Below are positions 1 to 13,885 of a stretch of DNA of 64,000 nucleotides, piece after piece. Source of the stretch: Strongyloides papillosus (Eukaryota; Nematoda; Chromadorea; Rhabditida; Strongyloididae); assembly GCA_005656395.1 (NCBI GenBank), contig SRSI01000048.1:1550001-1614000 (forward strand), written 5' to 3'. The notes below the pieces were generated by a model, which ran no database searches, was not told where the DNA came from, and worked only from the letters and a program-made list of their open reading frames with translations. Position numbers and translations under genes: made by a program. Every line of letters starts with the position of its first letter. Position 1 is the stretch's first letter.

Positions 1-2157
1 TATTCTTAATTTAATCCATACCCCTTTTCATTATCCACTTTTTAAGGGTAACTTTGAAAATGAGTAATGAATACACTACTCATGACAATATAAAAATTTT
101 AAAAATTCAATTTTATTGCCTAGTTTTATTACCTATTTTCTAAAACAATTTTTTCATAATTATCTTCCTCAAAAATCATATCAATCCAACTGCCTCCAGA
201 TGGATCTAATAACACATTAACATAAATACGGCTTCACATTTTCCATAGATACCAAATATCTTCAAAAATCCTCACCAATTTTCTTAATACCATCAATCAT
301 TTCCTTTTTTTAATTTTTAAAATGTGTCTATAAAAACAATTCCTAATTATATCCTTTATATCATTTTTAACAATTAATATTTCCATCATTTTGATTAATA
401 TATACGGATAATAGCCGTTAGCCAATAAAATGACAGTAAGGTTAGGAGGACTTCCTATAACACCGCCTTCTTTAAAAATATAATAGAAAGATGGGTGTAA
501 TGAATATATATATAAAAGCAAATGGGTATTAATAATAAGATGTATGAATAGGTATTATTAGTTGTTATATTTTTATAAAATTATTTTATAGTAATAATTC
601 AATTAATGTTAAGATCATTACTTTTTATAGTCAATTTTTATTACTTCCTTTAATAAATTTTTACTTATACCTATAAATTTTTTTTTCAAACTTGATATAG
701 GGTAAAGAATTTTATATTATGATCATTTTTTATTTTTTTGCTTCTGTGTGTGTCTCTCTCATCATAGATAAGGTTAAGAAGATGGTAAATTAGCATATTA
801 TTGTAGTATTATTGTTATGATAACAAAGGACCAAACCTTTTACCACTTCATCATCTCTTCATGACAATACTCTCTTAACATAATCACATACTTCTTTCCA
901 TATTTTTCTATGCACCAATTTTTCTTTTCTAAACTAACAGCACTTCCAAGCATCATCTTCAAAAATATATATTATATATATATTTCTTCAACCCAGCCTA
1001 TCTCTTTTATATTTTAAACTAATATTTTCCCAAAAACCAAAACGACACATTTTTAACTTTTGATTATAAATAATGTCTTCTTTATTTTCCTCCTAACTTA
1101 CAAGACCTAAGATAATATATGCTTAATCTTATCTTCACACTCCTATTTAACTTTAAAGTATTTTGTTTATATTTTTTATCAACCCCATCAAGATACTTTA
1201 AATTACATTGTTTTGTTTTTTTTCTTAACATACTTTGACATAACAAATATTTGTAAATAATATTTATTATATTAAATTTAATAGTTCATTTAAAGGTTAA
1301 ATCATAAACTAAATTTTAAGATAATATTAAATATAATATCAATGTTTAGGATATGTATATATGTATCACTATTAATCTAGTAAGTAAGATAAGAAAACTA
1401 TTTTTATTATGATAAATGACATCGTATATTTTAGCAAAGGATTGCTAATGTGGTTAGATTAATTTTAGTATAAATATAAAAATGATTTGTTAATGTTAAC
1501 TAACATAAAATAATAGTCGTAATTAATTTATTGTATTAAAAATAATTTTTAAAGTTCTAAAATATTATTATTCTTTGGGAATAAAAACTTTTTTTAAAAA
1601 ACAAGGAAATTAATGATAACACATTATATTAGATGGAACATTTTAATGTTTTAATAAATTTTAATTATCTCAACTGAGTCATTAATCTTAACATAAAGTA
1701 TCTTTAAAAAATAATATTAAAAAAAACCTAATATTGGTTTTAATTAATCCTTCAATCACCAAGTACATCTAAAATTTTGTTCTATCTTCCAATTATTGTG
1801 GTCCTCTATCATTAATCAAACCGCAAAAAAATATATATATTATTTTCATCTATTTTTATTCTGAGTAGAGAAAGGATAGATACAATTAATGATAATATAA
1901 TGATGTTCGTGGTTTAATATTATAGATGTTTTATATAATTAAAGACAAAATATATTTATAATATAAAGGTGTTTCTTTTTAATAAAATGAAAATGTTTCC
2001 ATATATTGTCTTTTAATTTTTAATGTAGACAATTATTTATTATTTTTTTCTCCATTCATTGTCTAATTTATGTCTAATTTATTATTGTTTATAGAATTAC
2101 TGATATAAAATATTCTCTATTATAATAGTATAAATTAAAGGCCATAGGGTACCAATA
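1..2157. other. AT-rich region upstream of mab-5
   Basis: No gene can be supported here. It is long AT-rich sequence with poly-A/T runs and a short CT-rich/TG run near 745-760. It directly precedes the mab-5 start codon, so it probably contains part of that gene's promoter and enhancers (inference from position). A weak coding-like stretch on the minus strand at about 150-521 is listed under findings. Confidence 0.5.
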
Positions 2158-5100
2158 ATGATGTACCAGCACCAACCACATCCACATCCTCATCAACTTT
2201 CACAAAATACTGAAAATACATCACCATCCACAGCTACATGGAATCCAGCAATTGTAGCTGCTGCTGCTGCTGCCAATATTGCAAGTTCTAGTTCGGGAAA
2301 TATGACAAATGATGAAATTAGAGATAATACTGGTAATTCATGTAAGATTAATTAGTATTTTTTATATATTTATTATTTTTAGCGTCACTTTCATCACCAT
2401 ACTGGAATTCTGGTGGTATGAATAGTAATTCAGGTATAAATACTACCTCCACAAATCATAATAATTCATCATCCAATAATAATCTTATGAATAATAGTTC
2501 TTTATCTAATGTTATGGATCCAATGAAAACTTTTTATGATCCATCAAATTTTTTGTATTCCCAAAATTATATGAAAAATGTATTTGGTGCTGCTGCTGTT
2601 CAATGGGCAACTGATGCAGCTTCAAATGCCACAGCGTAAGTGAACTTCTACTTTTATAATTATTTCTTATTAAAATATAGATTCCAAGGATATAATCATA
2701 ATTTTGGATCTTCAACACCCCAACATAATCCTTTTACATCATCAATAAGTATAGATGGATGTTCATCATCACAACAATTATCAAATCAACCAGTATTTCC
2801 ATGGATGAAAATGAATGGTAAGTTAAAAAAAATTAAATTATTAATGAGTGTTTTTTGATTTTCACAATCATCAATAATGATTTGTCTTTTTGATGATGAT
2901 GACAAAAAAAAGGTAGTGTTATCAACTTTCTTTTTTATAACTGACAAATACCTTTATAAAAATGTAATATTGCGATGAGAGAGTAAAAACTTGTTTATAC
3001 TATGCTACAAAATACTTTAAGAGAATTAAAACATAATGTGATTTTGATCTCTCTGATTTATTACTATTTTTCTTAAATCACCCAAATATACATATATGTT
3101 ACAGTACACTTTATAATCTATCCTCTCTTAATTACACTCCTTATAAAAAAAAGTCAATTTTCATATGTATATATCTTGATATATAGTTTAAGGAGAGAGA
3201 GTGGAAGACTCGAGATATATAATATTAATTGCCAAATATGTATCTGAATTATAGATATATATATATGTATTCACATATACGCCACCTGGCATTCTATTTG
3301 AAGATGGTAATATGTTAGAAAATAGACATTTTCAAAAGTAATATTTTATTATAAAATATGGAAGAAGATGACTAGATAATTAATGATAATGACAGGTTTC
3401 TTTTGTTTAATTTACATATAAGTATAATATTTTTGATCCTTTTTTGAGGAATAAAAAAACTCCTAATAATAATGTTATATAAAATAGGCGTTTACCTATA
3501 ATTGAAAAAAATATTGTTGTGAAATTTTTTTTTAAAAAAACCGTCTTATACTTTTTTAGGTAATTATTTTTAACATTTCCCGTTCTATTTTAAATTTATT
3601 ACTATTTTAACATACATTTAGATGTCTCATTTACATTTCACACAATAGGCAAATTAAATACTAAATTCATTCAATTTTAACTTCTCTCCAACAATAAGTA
3701 GATTATTGTTATTTTAATTACAGTACCCATAAGAGGATTTCCATTTTTAAATCCATATAATACTTTTTATTTTAAAGCTTCTGTTTTTCTAAGCTCATTT
3801 GCACCTCTCTGTTAATACAATACTTCTGTTACCGATAAACTTATTTCTGTTTTTTCTTTAATGACCACTATCAAATACTTTTAATCTTCTTTTATCATCA
3901 CTTAAACTGTAATACCTCATGTCAATATTTTGCCAGGATGATTGACAACAAAAAAGAAAATAGTTGTAGTTATCTTGTCAAAGATTGGCAAATTTATTCA
4001 AAACAACGTGTAATATATTACACAGTAACCTTTATCGGTATTGTTGTAATAAAAATGCCATACTTCACAATTGATGATTGTTAAAAATAAGAATTTATTA
4101 ATTGAGTGCGATATATATGTGACAAAAGATGATTACAAAATAATAACATTAGGGATAAAAAAGTGTTAATAATAAGTGGAAGTAAAATAAATATTTAATT
4201 ATATAACAATTGATCTATTATAAGTATAAAAATTTTAGTCAATATTAAAATGTCATTTAATGTTATATAATAATAGAAGGACAAAAGAGTTTTTTACATA
4301 ATATTTACCAAATATTTCTATACCATTATGTTTTTTTACATTCAAATTCAAACTATAAAACATTCATTCATAAATATACATAGTCAACTGTCATGGAGAA
4401 AAAAAAAGTCTTTTAATTCTTTACAATAAATCATATAAATAGGGCAATTTTAGAAGATTTTTTATTGATCATATCATAATATTTTTGTTTACTTACTGAA
4501 TGACTTCTTAACATTTAAAAATAATCACATCTTTAATTAATTTCCCTTCAAATTTTATAAAATATAGCGAAAAATCGAAGAATCATAAACAAATAATATG
4601 TATTATACATATTTTTTTTCTAAACCACACCATCCATAATTACTCATCAAAATTTTTCTTTACAAAAACTTCGCAATTGTGTATTCTTTGAGACAACATT
4701 ATTTATCAAATAGCATTACATATAACTATTGTCTCTGTGTCTTCCAATCTACATATATATTAAGCGGCATACTTCAAAAGAGTGAATATATTGAGGAAAA
4801 AAAGTAATATTAGCTTGGGAGTTTATAAAAAAAAGTATGATAAAAGTATTAAATTGATACTTCTCCCTATTTATACTATTTATAAAAGGGATAGAAAAAA
4901 GTATGAAAACTTTTTAATATTTTTCTAACATTTTTTTAGTTGTCGGTTCAAAAGGAAATGAAAATAAGAGAACTCGCCAAACATACTCCAGAAATCAGAC
5001 GTTGGAACTCGAAAAAGAGTTCCATTTTAATAAATATTTAACAAGAAAAAGGAGACAAGAGATATCAGAATCATTGGCATTAACAGAGAGACAAGTTAAA

Positions 5101-5199
5101 ATATGGTTTCAAAACAGAAGAATGAAACATAAAAAAGAAAGTAAAGGTGATGGTTGTAATGGGAATGATTCCGGTGAGGAGGATTCCGGTAATGAATGA
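2158..5199 (+). CDS. mab-5: Antennapedia-class Hox protein, MAB-5-like
   Basis: A homeodomain transcription factor acting in the nucleus in anterior-posterior patterning. Four exons are supported by consensus splice sites: 2158-2341, 2383-2635, 2681-2817 and 4940-5199, giving 277 residues. The N-terminal half is low-complexity: His/Pro-rich, an Ala run near residue 40, and Ser/Asn-rich stretches. A hexapeptide (FPWM) that binds the PBC cofactor lies near residue 185. The homeodomain spans about residues 200-259, with [20 protein letters not shown] and the recognition helix [16 protein letters not shown] (Q50, N51). The arm [12 protein letters not shown] and the helix 2 residues match mab-5 better than lin-39 or ceh-13 as I know those families. 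The last intron is 2122 bp, far longer than the other introns here, and separates the hexapeptide from the homeodomain. A short acidic tail follows. The start is the first of two adjacent ATGs; the upstream sequence is non-coding. Confidence 0.92.
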
Positions 5200-5637
5200 A
5201 AAAATACTTTCAAAAAATATCATATTTCAATTGTTTCAACAAAAATAAATATTGGAGGACGCCAAAGCCGGTGTAAAAAACAAATGTTAAATGTTTATTT
5301 AATAAAAAAGACAATTATTTATTGTTTTTTTAAATTGAGAACTGATGAATATATCTAATTTTTGGTTATACAGATCTCTGTAATTTACTTACTACAAATA
5401 TCCTAATATGAACAAATATATTATTATAATGCCTTCATCTACTACAAAACACAATACACATACATAATTAGTGCTTCTTAGAAAATATTGCTTATAATAT
5501 ATGTTAAAAAATTTCTTTTTTATTTCATTTGATATTGTAAAAATAGTTTATTGATAATAAAAAAAGCAAATAGCAAAATATTAGGATTGTGTTTATAAAC
5601 GGTTAAAATTAAGACAAAACAAACCAAATTAAAATTT
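5200..5637. other. Convergent intergenic region, mab-5 / uaf-1
   Basis: This stretch holds the 3' ends of two convergent genes. Several AATAAA-like hexamers lie on the plus strand, for example just after 5245 and around 5300. No other gene is visible. Confidence 0.5.
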
Positions 5638-7774
<2,137 letters not shown>

Positions 7775-8519
7775 TATCTAAAATAAAATAATTGTAAGAA
7801 AACAAGGTATATCAACGTTGAGAATTCGAACAAATAATTAGAACGAACCAATATCTCAAATATCATCCATACACTTATAGGCGTTACTCCACAAACGCAT
7901 AACTCTTGAAACGATCTAGTTACATTCTTTTGATATTGCTATAGCAGCAATCTGTGAAATGTGTTAATATACCTTTAAACCATTTTTATTGCCTAATTAA
8001 GAAATTCTTGAACTTTAGTTATTTTTCCCTTAACTTTAATTACATTGTAGAATTGTTTGTATATAATGTACATGTATTAATATTCCTGAATAAAAAGTAT
8101 GTGACTAAATTTTTATTTTTTATGTTTCCAGGTATAATATTATACATACATCTAAGTATATTTGATTTGAAATTTAAAAAAAAAGATATATTCTTCAATA
8201 TATACATATATTATTATTTTATGTTTTACTTTACACCCATTTGTTTGGGGTTAAAAAAGTTTATTTTACACAAAAAAAGGTAAAGATGGCATATCAATAC
8301 ACCACCACACAACATCAACAACAAATGGAAAAGACAGAATCCCTTGTTATGTGCAATGCCAAATTTGAAGGCACGTAAATGTATTTTTTGACTGATGATC
8401 TTATACAGTAAATAGAAGTCACCAAGATTTATCAATTCAACAATGTAAGGCGTTGTTGCGTTTAAACATAATAATATCAAAAATGCCCCCATGTCATAGT
8501 CAGTCATTTCCTATCACTG
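7775..8519. other. Intergenic, no supported gene
   Basis: AT-rich sequence between uaf-1 and the next broken plus-strand locus. Open frames here (about 7954-8283 on plus, 8226-8507 on minus) have AT-driven composition and no recognisable motif. A Gln/Thr-rich run after the ATG at 8286 could be a start of the next locus, but this cannot be confirmed. Confidence 0.35.
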
Positions 8520-9141
8520 AAAAAGAGATAACAGAATTTAGAATATATTTTGTGACTTGATGGCACGTTTCACGGATGAATGTTTATACTTAACTTATAT
8601 TGATAATATGCATATGTCCAACGTGAAATTCTGATTGTTCTGCATTTCATAACATTACCAGAGTTATTTGTAGTATATTTGATAACAAACCACATAGAAA
8701 ATACTGCTGCTGTTGGTTGTTCTATTGGTCAAGTAATGCACATTGTTGGAATTTCTGTAATTTTACTGATGCTCAAAAAGCATTTGTTTTCTATTGGTTA
8801 AGGATAAAAGATGTTAAAATTCCACCCGAGTTGTTGAAGCAGGAGAAAGATGTTTTATATGGAAGAAGTTAATTCAAGCTGTTAAAAAGAAGATTGGTTT
8901 CATGTTTCAGAGGCAATATTTGTTGGATGAATTATTAACTGAGAATGTTTATATTTCTCATAAAGAAATATCTGGACAAAACAAGATGCTCAAGATCATA
9001 TTAAAAGAATTATGGCACTTGAGAAAAGAGAACAAAATTGCACAGAGGAGAAAGGTAGTCAGGAATCCCTTGATTCTTCGAAAAATAACAGTCCAGATAG
9101 TTGGAATAAAGAAATTGAAGTGTGATATATGGTTGGTGTGA
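8520..9141 (+). pseudogene. Frameshifted coding locus, unrecognised
   Basis: I do not recognise this gene. Coding-like segments occur in different plus frames: one near 8560-8625 (ARFTDECLYLTYIDNMHMSN), a hydrophobic one near 8645-8790 that could be membrane-spanning (ITLPELFVVYLITNHIENTA), one near 8766-8865 (FTDAQKAFVFYWLRIKDVKI then PPELLKQEKDVLYGR), and a charged C-terminal part to about 9126. Together they suggest a membrane protein with a charged cytoplasmic tail. The locus lies inside the 6.98-13.45 kb interval where conserved neighbours are also frameshifted, so it may be an intact gene with consensus errors. 'Pseudogene' here describes the sequence as given. Confidence 0.4.
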
Positions 9142-9375
9142 TCTCATTAAGAATTATAGAAATTTTTCTATCTTCATCCTCTCTCAGAGTATTTAATTTT
9201 CACGAGTGTTCCTATTTACGTGGTCAATGTTTATGTACAAAAAGTTTAAGAATCAAAAATATATATTAATTTTTTAAGTATAATAATTTAAATTTTTTTA
9301 AAATACGTTAATTTTTTATGTAATTTATGGTATAATAATATTAAGTGTAAATAAAACGGTAAATATCTAATTTTG

Positions 9376-9787
9376 TTAAGCTGATGTATCAACAAAAGGA
9401 TTTTCTTTTCCATTACACCGGATTCAGGTCCAAGAATTGTAATTGAAGGGCCTCTAGCAACAATAACACCGAGATGACGACTTTTTACTGTTGTTTCATC
9501 ATCATTCTCTGTAATTCTTAAGTATTCGACAGTATCATCAAGAACCATGTTAAGTAAGGGATCATACCCTTTTAAAAATCCTACAGCTAAAGATAAAAAA
9601 TGAACTAATTTTGAAAAGAAACAATCAAAACGCACCTTCTCTACCTCCTTGAAACTTGATTCTAACTTTTGGTTCATATATTTTGAAAGATCCATAATAG
9701 ATCTTTCTTTTTATGCTTTGGTTCATCACCAACCTACAAAAAGTTATGAAAAAGATTAAAAAATAAACTTACATTTTTGGACGCCAT
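9376..9787 (-). CDS. lsm-7: U6 snRNA-associated Sm-like protein LSM7, frameshifted
   Basis: A subunit of the heptameric LSM2-8 ring (U6 snRNA, nucleus) and the LSM1-7 ring (mRNA decay, cytoplasm). Three exons on minus: 9773-9787 (MASKN), 9636-9733 and 9376-9586. Visible family features are MDLSKYMNQK and, in the alternative frame, VRIKFQGGRE (Sm1), then FLKGYDPLLNMVLDDTVEYL, HLGVIVARGPSI (Sm2) and a C-terminus reading NPFVDTSA in another frame. About 100 residues, the usual LSM7 size. Frame changes are needed at about 9705 (AAAAA run after KHK), at about 9672 (AAAA run) and at about 9410. Two of these sit in A-homopolymers, as expected for sequencing error. Divergent from wah-1, with about 360 bp between the start codons. 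Confidence 0.88.
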
Positions 9788-10150
9788 TTTGTCTCCAATA
9801 ATGTTATCTGGAGAATAAGATAAAACAAATTCTATTCAAATACATGTACATATTTCCCCAACCTTTTTTAAAAACTTCTCTTTACAGGACAGATGCCTGA
9901 AATTAAATTAAAATAAGGTATTAGTATTCTTAAAACGTATGTAAATCTTGAATTATCAATATGGTCTTATGATTATTGTACTCCTATAATAAAGTTTTAT
10001 GATTTTTTGTCTTAAAAAAAATTGATATGTAAAATTTTAAAATTAAAATTTTTATTGTTAAATATTTTTTTAGGCTTTATTTTAAAGTTTTTTTTTGTGG
10101 GTATCAAATACAGGATATATTTACAATTATCAAATAAAATACCAATAAAA
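9788..10150. promoter_or_regulatory. Divergent promoter region, lsm-7 / wah-1
   Basis: A 363-bp gap between the two start codons of divergently oriented genes. AT-rich, with poly-T runs at 10050-10100. It must contain the 5' regulatory sequence of both genes; no specific site is recognised. An ORF at 10022-10204 runs through into the wah-1 start and is not thought to be separate. Confidence 0.4.
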
Positions 10151-12049
10151 ATGTTACGTCATTGTTGCAGGACGTTATCAACAAAAACACAATTTTCTAA
10201 ATAAAGAAATTTCAAAAGCATCTTTATGGACAGCTGTTTGGCGTGATGCAGAGATAAGAAGCAGTAAAATAATTGTCATAAAACTAAATTCTCAAGACCT
10301 ACAAGGCCAAGGAGATTTAGTACAGGTTGGGATGGTTCTTCAGGACCAGATCCTATGGATAATGATGAATCTCTTAGATCAGCTTCAAATAACTACTCAA
10401 AATATTTGCTCGCAACATTGCAGTATCAACTTTTTGGATACGTAAGTTGATCTTTTTGAATCTATTCTTTCTAATGTTGTCTGTTTTAGTTTTTTCAAGA
10501 AACAGTTATTGTGATAGTATAAAAAAAGATGAAAAAGAATCTGTAGATAAGGTAGTAGATGAAGATATTCCTTCTCACCAAATGAGGATAATGGCGAAAA
10601 AGAGAAGAAAGTAACAGCTTCATTTCCTAATTGTTTCCATTTCTCCTTATTGGAGGTGGAACAGCTTCATATACGCAGCTTTAACCAATGAGCCAAAGTA
10701 CCAAACGCACATTGTAATTATAATAACAGATGAAGAACAGACCCCTTATAATAGAACACCACTATCTCGTGATGTCTGGTGGTATGGAAATGAAAAAACT
10801 CCAATTAGCCTAGATTACCACAACACTTTCAGGGAAAAAAAGACAAGTTCCTTATGAATCAAATGGTTTTTACATAAATCCAAATGATATTCCTGATTTT
10901 GAGTATGGAGCAATTAGTATAGTTAAGGAAAAAAAGTAGTTAAATTAGAACCAGAGAATCATAAAGCAATTCTAGATGATGGTACAGAGGTAATATATAA
11001 ATGCCTTATTGGAACAGGTTCAGTAGCAGAAATTAAATGTATTGGAGGATGAAAAATTTAGAAATCATGTTACAACATTAAGGAATGTTGAAGATTATAG
11101 AAAAATAGTTAAGAAAATAGAGGAAGGAAAAAAAGATTTTGTTGTAATGGTGGTGGTTTACTGGGTACAGAACTTTCAGTATCATTATCAAAAACAAATG
11201 TAAAAGATAGTGATTCAACATTGAAGAACACAAATTTTAGAGGCAAAAGTTTATTGAGAAAGCAATTACCTGAATACATGTCAAGTTACACAACAAAAGA
11301 AATAGAAAAAATGGGTGTTAGCGTTAGAGGAAATACAAATGTCACTGGTGGTGAAATATTGAATAATGGAAAAATAAAATTGTTAACAGAGAATGATAAA
11401 GGTGAAAAGAATGAGATAACAACAGATTATGTTGTAGTTGCTATTGGCACAACACCAAATGTACAATTAGGAAAAGATTCAGGTTTTGAGGTTGATTCAA
11501 ATATAGGAGGAATTTGTGCTGATTCGGGGATGCGTTCAACACTCCATCCAGATGTATTTGTGGCAGGAGATGTGTCCTCATTTTATGATCCAATCTTTGG
11601 TCGTAGACGTATAGAACATTGGGAACATGCCCAAATTTCAGGTAGAGTTGCAGGTGAAAATATGGTTGGTGGTTCCAAAACATATACACATCAAGGATCG
11701 TGGTATACATTACTTGGTCCAAATATTCATTATACTGGTGTTGGGAAGATAGATTCAAATTTAGAAACAGTAGCTGTATTTGCTGAAGAATTAGACGATT
11801 CAAAGACAAAAGATGGTGAAGATATACAGAAAGCAGTTTATTTTATATTGAAAATAAACACGTTGTAGGTGTTTTATTAGTTATATTTTTGACATTGGAG
11901 TTGAAGTTGCTAGAAGATTAATCATGGATAAAGAAGAAATCAATAACTTTGTTGAAATTGCTAAATTGTTTGCTTTGTATCCTGGGCCAGAAACAGAAGA
12001 AGAGGAAGAAGAAGGTGAAAAAAAGGAAGGAGAATCCTCTGAAAAATAA
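10151..12049 (+). CDS. wah-1: Apoptosis-inducing factor, mitochondrial oxidoreductase, frameshifted
   Basis: A FAD/NADH oxidoreductase of the mitochondrial intermembrane space; in nematodes WAH-1 also acts in cell death. The start MLRHCCRTLSTKTQFSK looks like a mitochondrial presequence. One intron (10442-10489). Reading across frames shows the FAD-binding motif region (GGGTASYTAALT, about 10655), then an NRTPLSRDVW block, QVPYESNGFYINPNDIPDFE, and a second glycine motif (GGGLLGTELS, about 11155). A clean segment at 11221-11868 includes LPEYMSSYTTKEIEKMGV, AIGTTPNVQLGKDSGFEV, VFVAGDVSSFYDP and RRRIEHWEHAQISGRVAGEN. The C-terminal AIF dimerisation domain follows in another frame and ends in an acidic tail. 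I count at least six frame changes, at about 10200, 10490-10560, 10850, 10940, 11040 and 11140, and another at 11860. The length (about 600 residues) matches the family. Confidence 0.9.
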
Positions 12050-12339
12050 AATTTAGATTATTGATATATAGAGACTATTGTAACTTGTATTATTGTTATG
12101 GCTACTAATGAAAAAATAAAAGTGAAACAAAAAATATTTTGAGTATTTAAAAAAAAAGTGGTGCAAATTAAGTGGTTATTTTAACATTTTCGAAGACGTT
12201 GGTGCTCTATCTTGCCGATTTCACTTAAATTATTTCTTGAGTTTTAAATAAATATTTGAAAGAGTTAAAAAACATCCTCCCACTAGTTAGACCTAATAAG
12301 CCATATTCATTGAAAAGTTTAATTTTTTATAATATCTAT

Positions 12340-13885
12340 AAGCACTTTCTATAATTATCAAAATAATAGGTGGATCACAATGTGAACTTTGATGTGGAGA
12401 CCCATAAAACTTTGGTTCAAGAACCAGAATTCTTTTCTTCAAAATTTCAGAACGAGGACCCACCATACACATTTCAACATTTTTTGGTAGTTCAAAAATG
12501 AAAGGAGTCCAATGTTATAAATATCTTAAGATTTTCGAAAACCTTTTATACTTGTTGTTTCTGCATTTAATAAGGCCACGTAAAAAACAAGAATGATATT
12601 TTTTGGAAAGTATTTGTTTAATTTTGAAGTTATCTCTTGGTAATACTTAATTTCCCATTGAAATATAAATTTTCAAGACATTGTGGAGCCATACTCAAAA
12701 TGCCATAATATCTTTTTGATATATATCTTTATCTGTCCCAGATATTCTAATCGATCCTAATAATCCACGTAAATCATGTTTACTAGCGCATTCATCTTCC
12801 ATATATGGTTAATGATATTATGATCGTTTCTAATTTTTAAGATTCTTAAATGATCTATAAACATATGACGTTTCTCTATCTCTGTGGAAATTCTGGTACC
12901 TAACTCTATTATTTTTATTTTTAAAATTTAAAGATTTCGCATATGATACAAAAATTTGGTTAATTCGGGAAGATCCTCGATTGAACACATATCATACTCA
13001 ATCTTAGTAATGAGAGACAAACCTTGAAACATCTGCATTCTTGAGCCAAGACAATAATCTTGGTTCAGTTTCATAATCTCCTGCGGACAAAGAAAAATTG
13101 ATTTTGTTATCTATTATCTTTGACAAAACACCATTTAATATACATTGTCCATTGATACAGAAGAATAAGGGCAAAAATTTGAAATCTAATGAGATCTAAG
13201 GATATACCCTCAATTTTACTGAGAATATCAATAGATGTTTCATCATATAAACTGTAACCAAACGCATGTTTGCAAATTTTGAAAGTTTTTAAATTCTTAA
13301 AGCCATCAAAAACTTTTTTATCAGTGAATATAGGCTTTTTTGGTGTTAAATGTAGTTGGTCTACTAGACCTCATAAAAGAAATTGATAATATTGATACAT
13401 TTTCGTTCTTAATTCCCTTTACAACTATGAAGGTGATCATAAACAAACTCCGGCCCAAAAAAATCAAGGGATAACTCTTTGATACATGGCATCATTGATA
13501 GTGCTTTATTTATTAAAGCAGTTATATAGACTTTGTCTTTTTTAAATGAAGCCTTTTCTACTTTTCCCAAATTGATGTTAAATGTTAGTCTTATTACATC
13601 ATTCATATAAAATGGAGAAAAATGATTGTATATATCAGTTTCTATATTTGATACAGTTATGCTCTTAGGAGAGTCAATAGTTAGGCTACAATGATAATTT
13701 TCCCAAGAAATGATTTTTTTGTCCCTTTCAGTAGGGTCAGTTTCATCCGGACATGCTCCAAATTTTTTCTTCAAACTGTCAAATTCACAAACATTTAAAC
13801 GTTCGAAAATATTACTTTCAATAGGCTGACCAGAAGCCATTTTAGTGGATATTTCCCTGAATAATTCACTTTCTTCATTCATCAT
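12340..13885 (-). pseudogene. F-box/LRR-like protein, frameshifted
   Basis: The minus-strand ORF 13409-13885 (158 residues) starts at an ATG. It contains IRLTFNINLGKVEKASFKKD and IKELSLDFFGPEFVYDHLH. Coding-like text continues downstream in shifted frames to about 12340: FKNLKTFKICKHAFGYSLYD, GSRMQMFQGLSLITKIEYDM, PQCLENLYFNGKL and ELPKNVEMCMVGPRSEIL. Order and spacing of these segments resemble the intact 537-residue gene at 60162-61775 ('KNLKIL', 'PPTVERLDINYGF', 'IPETVKIVV'), so I infer a divergent paralogue of that F-box/LRR-like family. No clear F-box is visible at the N-terminus. The breaks lie in the same error-prone interval as uaf-1, lsm-7 and wah-1, so an intact gene is possible. 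Confidence 0.5.

Noticed and set aside
11441..11809. Minus ORF of 122 residues
   Set aside because: Antisense shadow of the conserved AIF segment 11221-11868.
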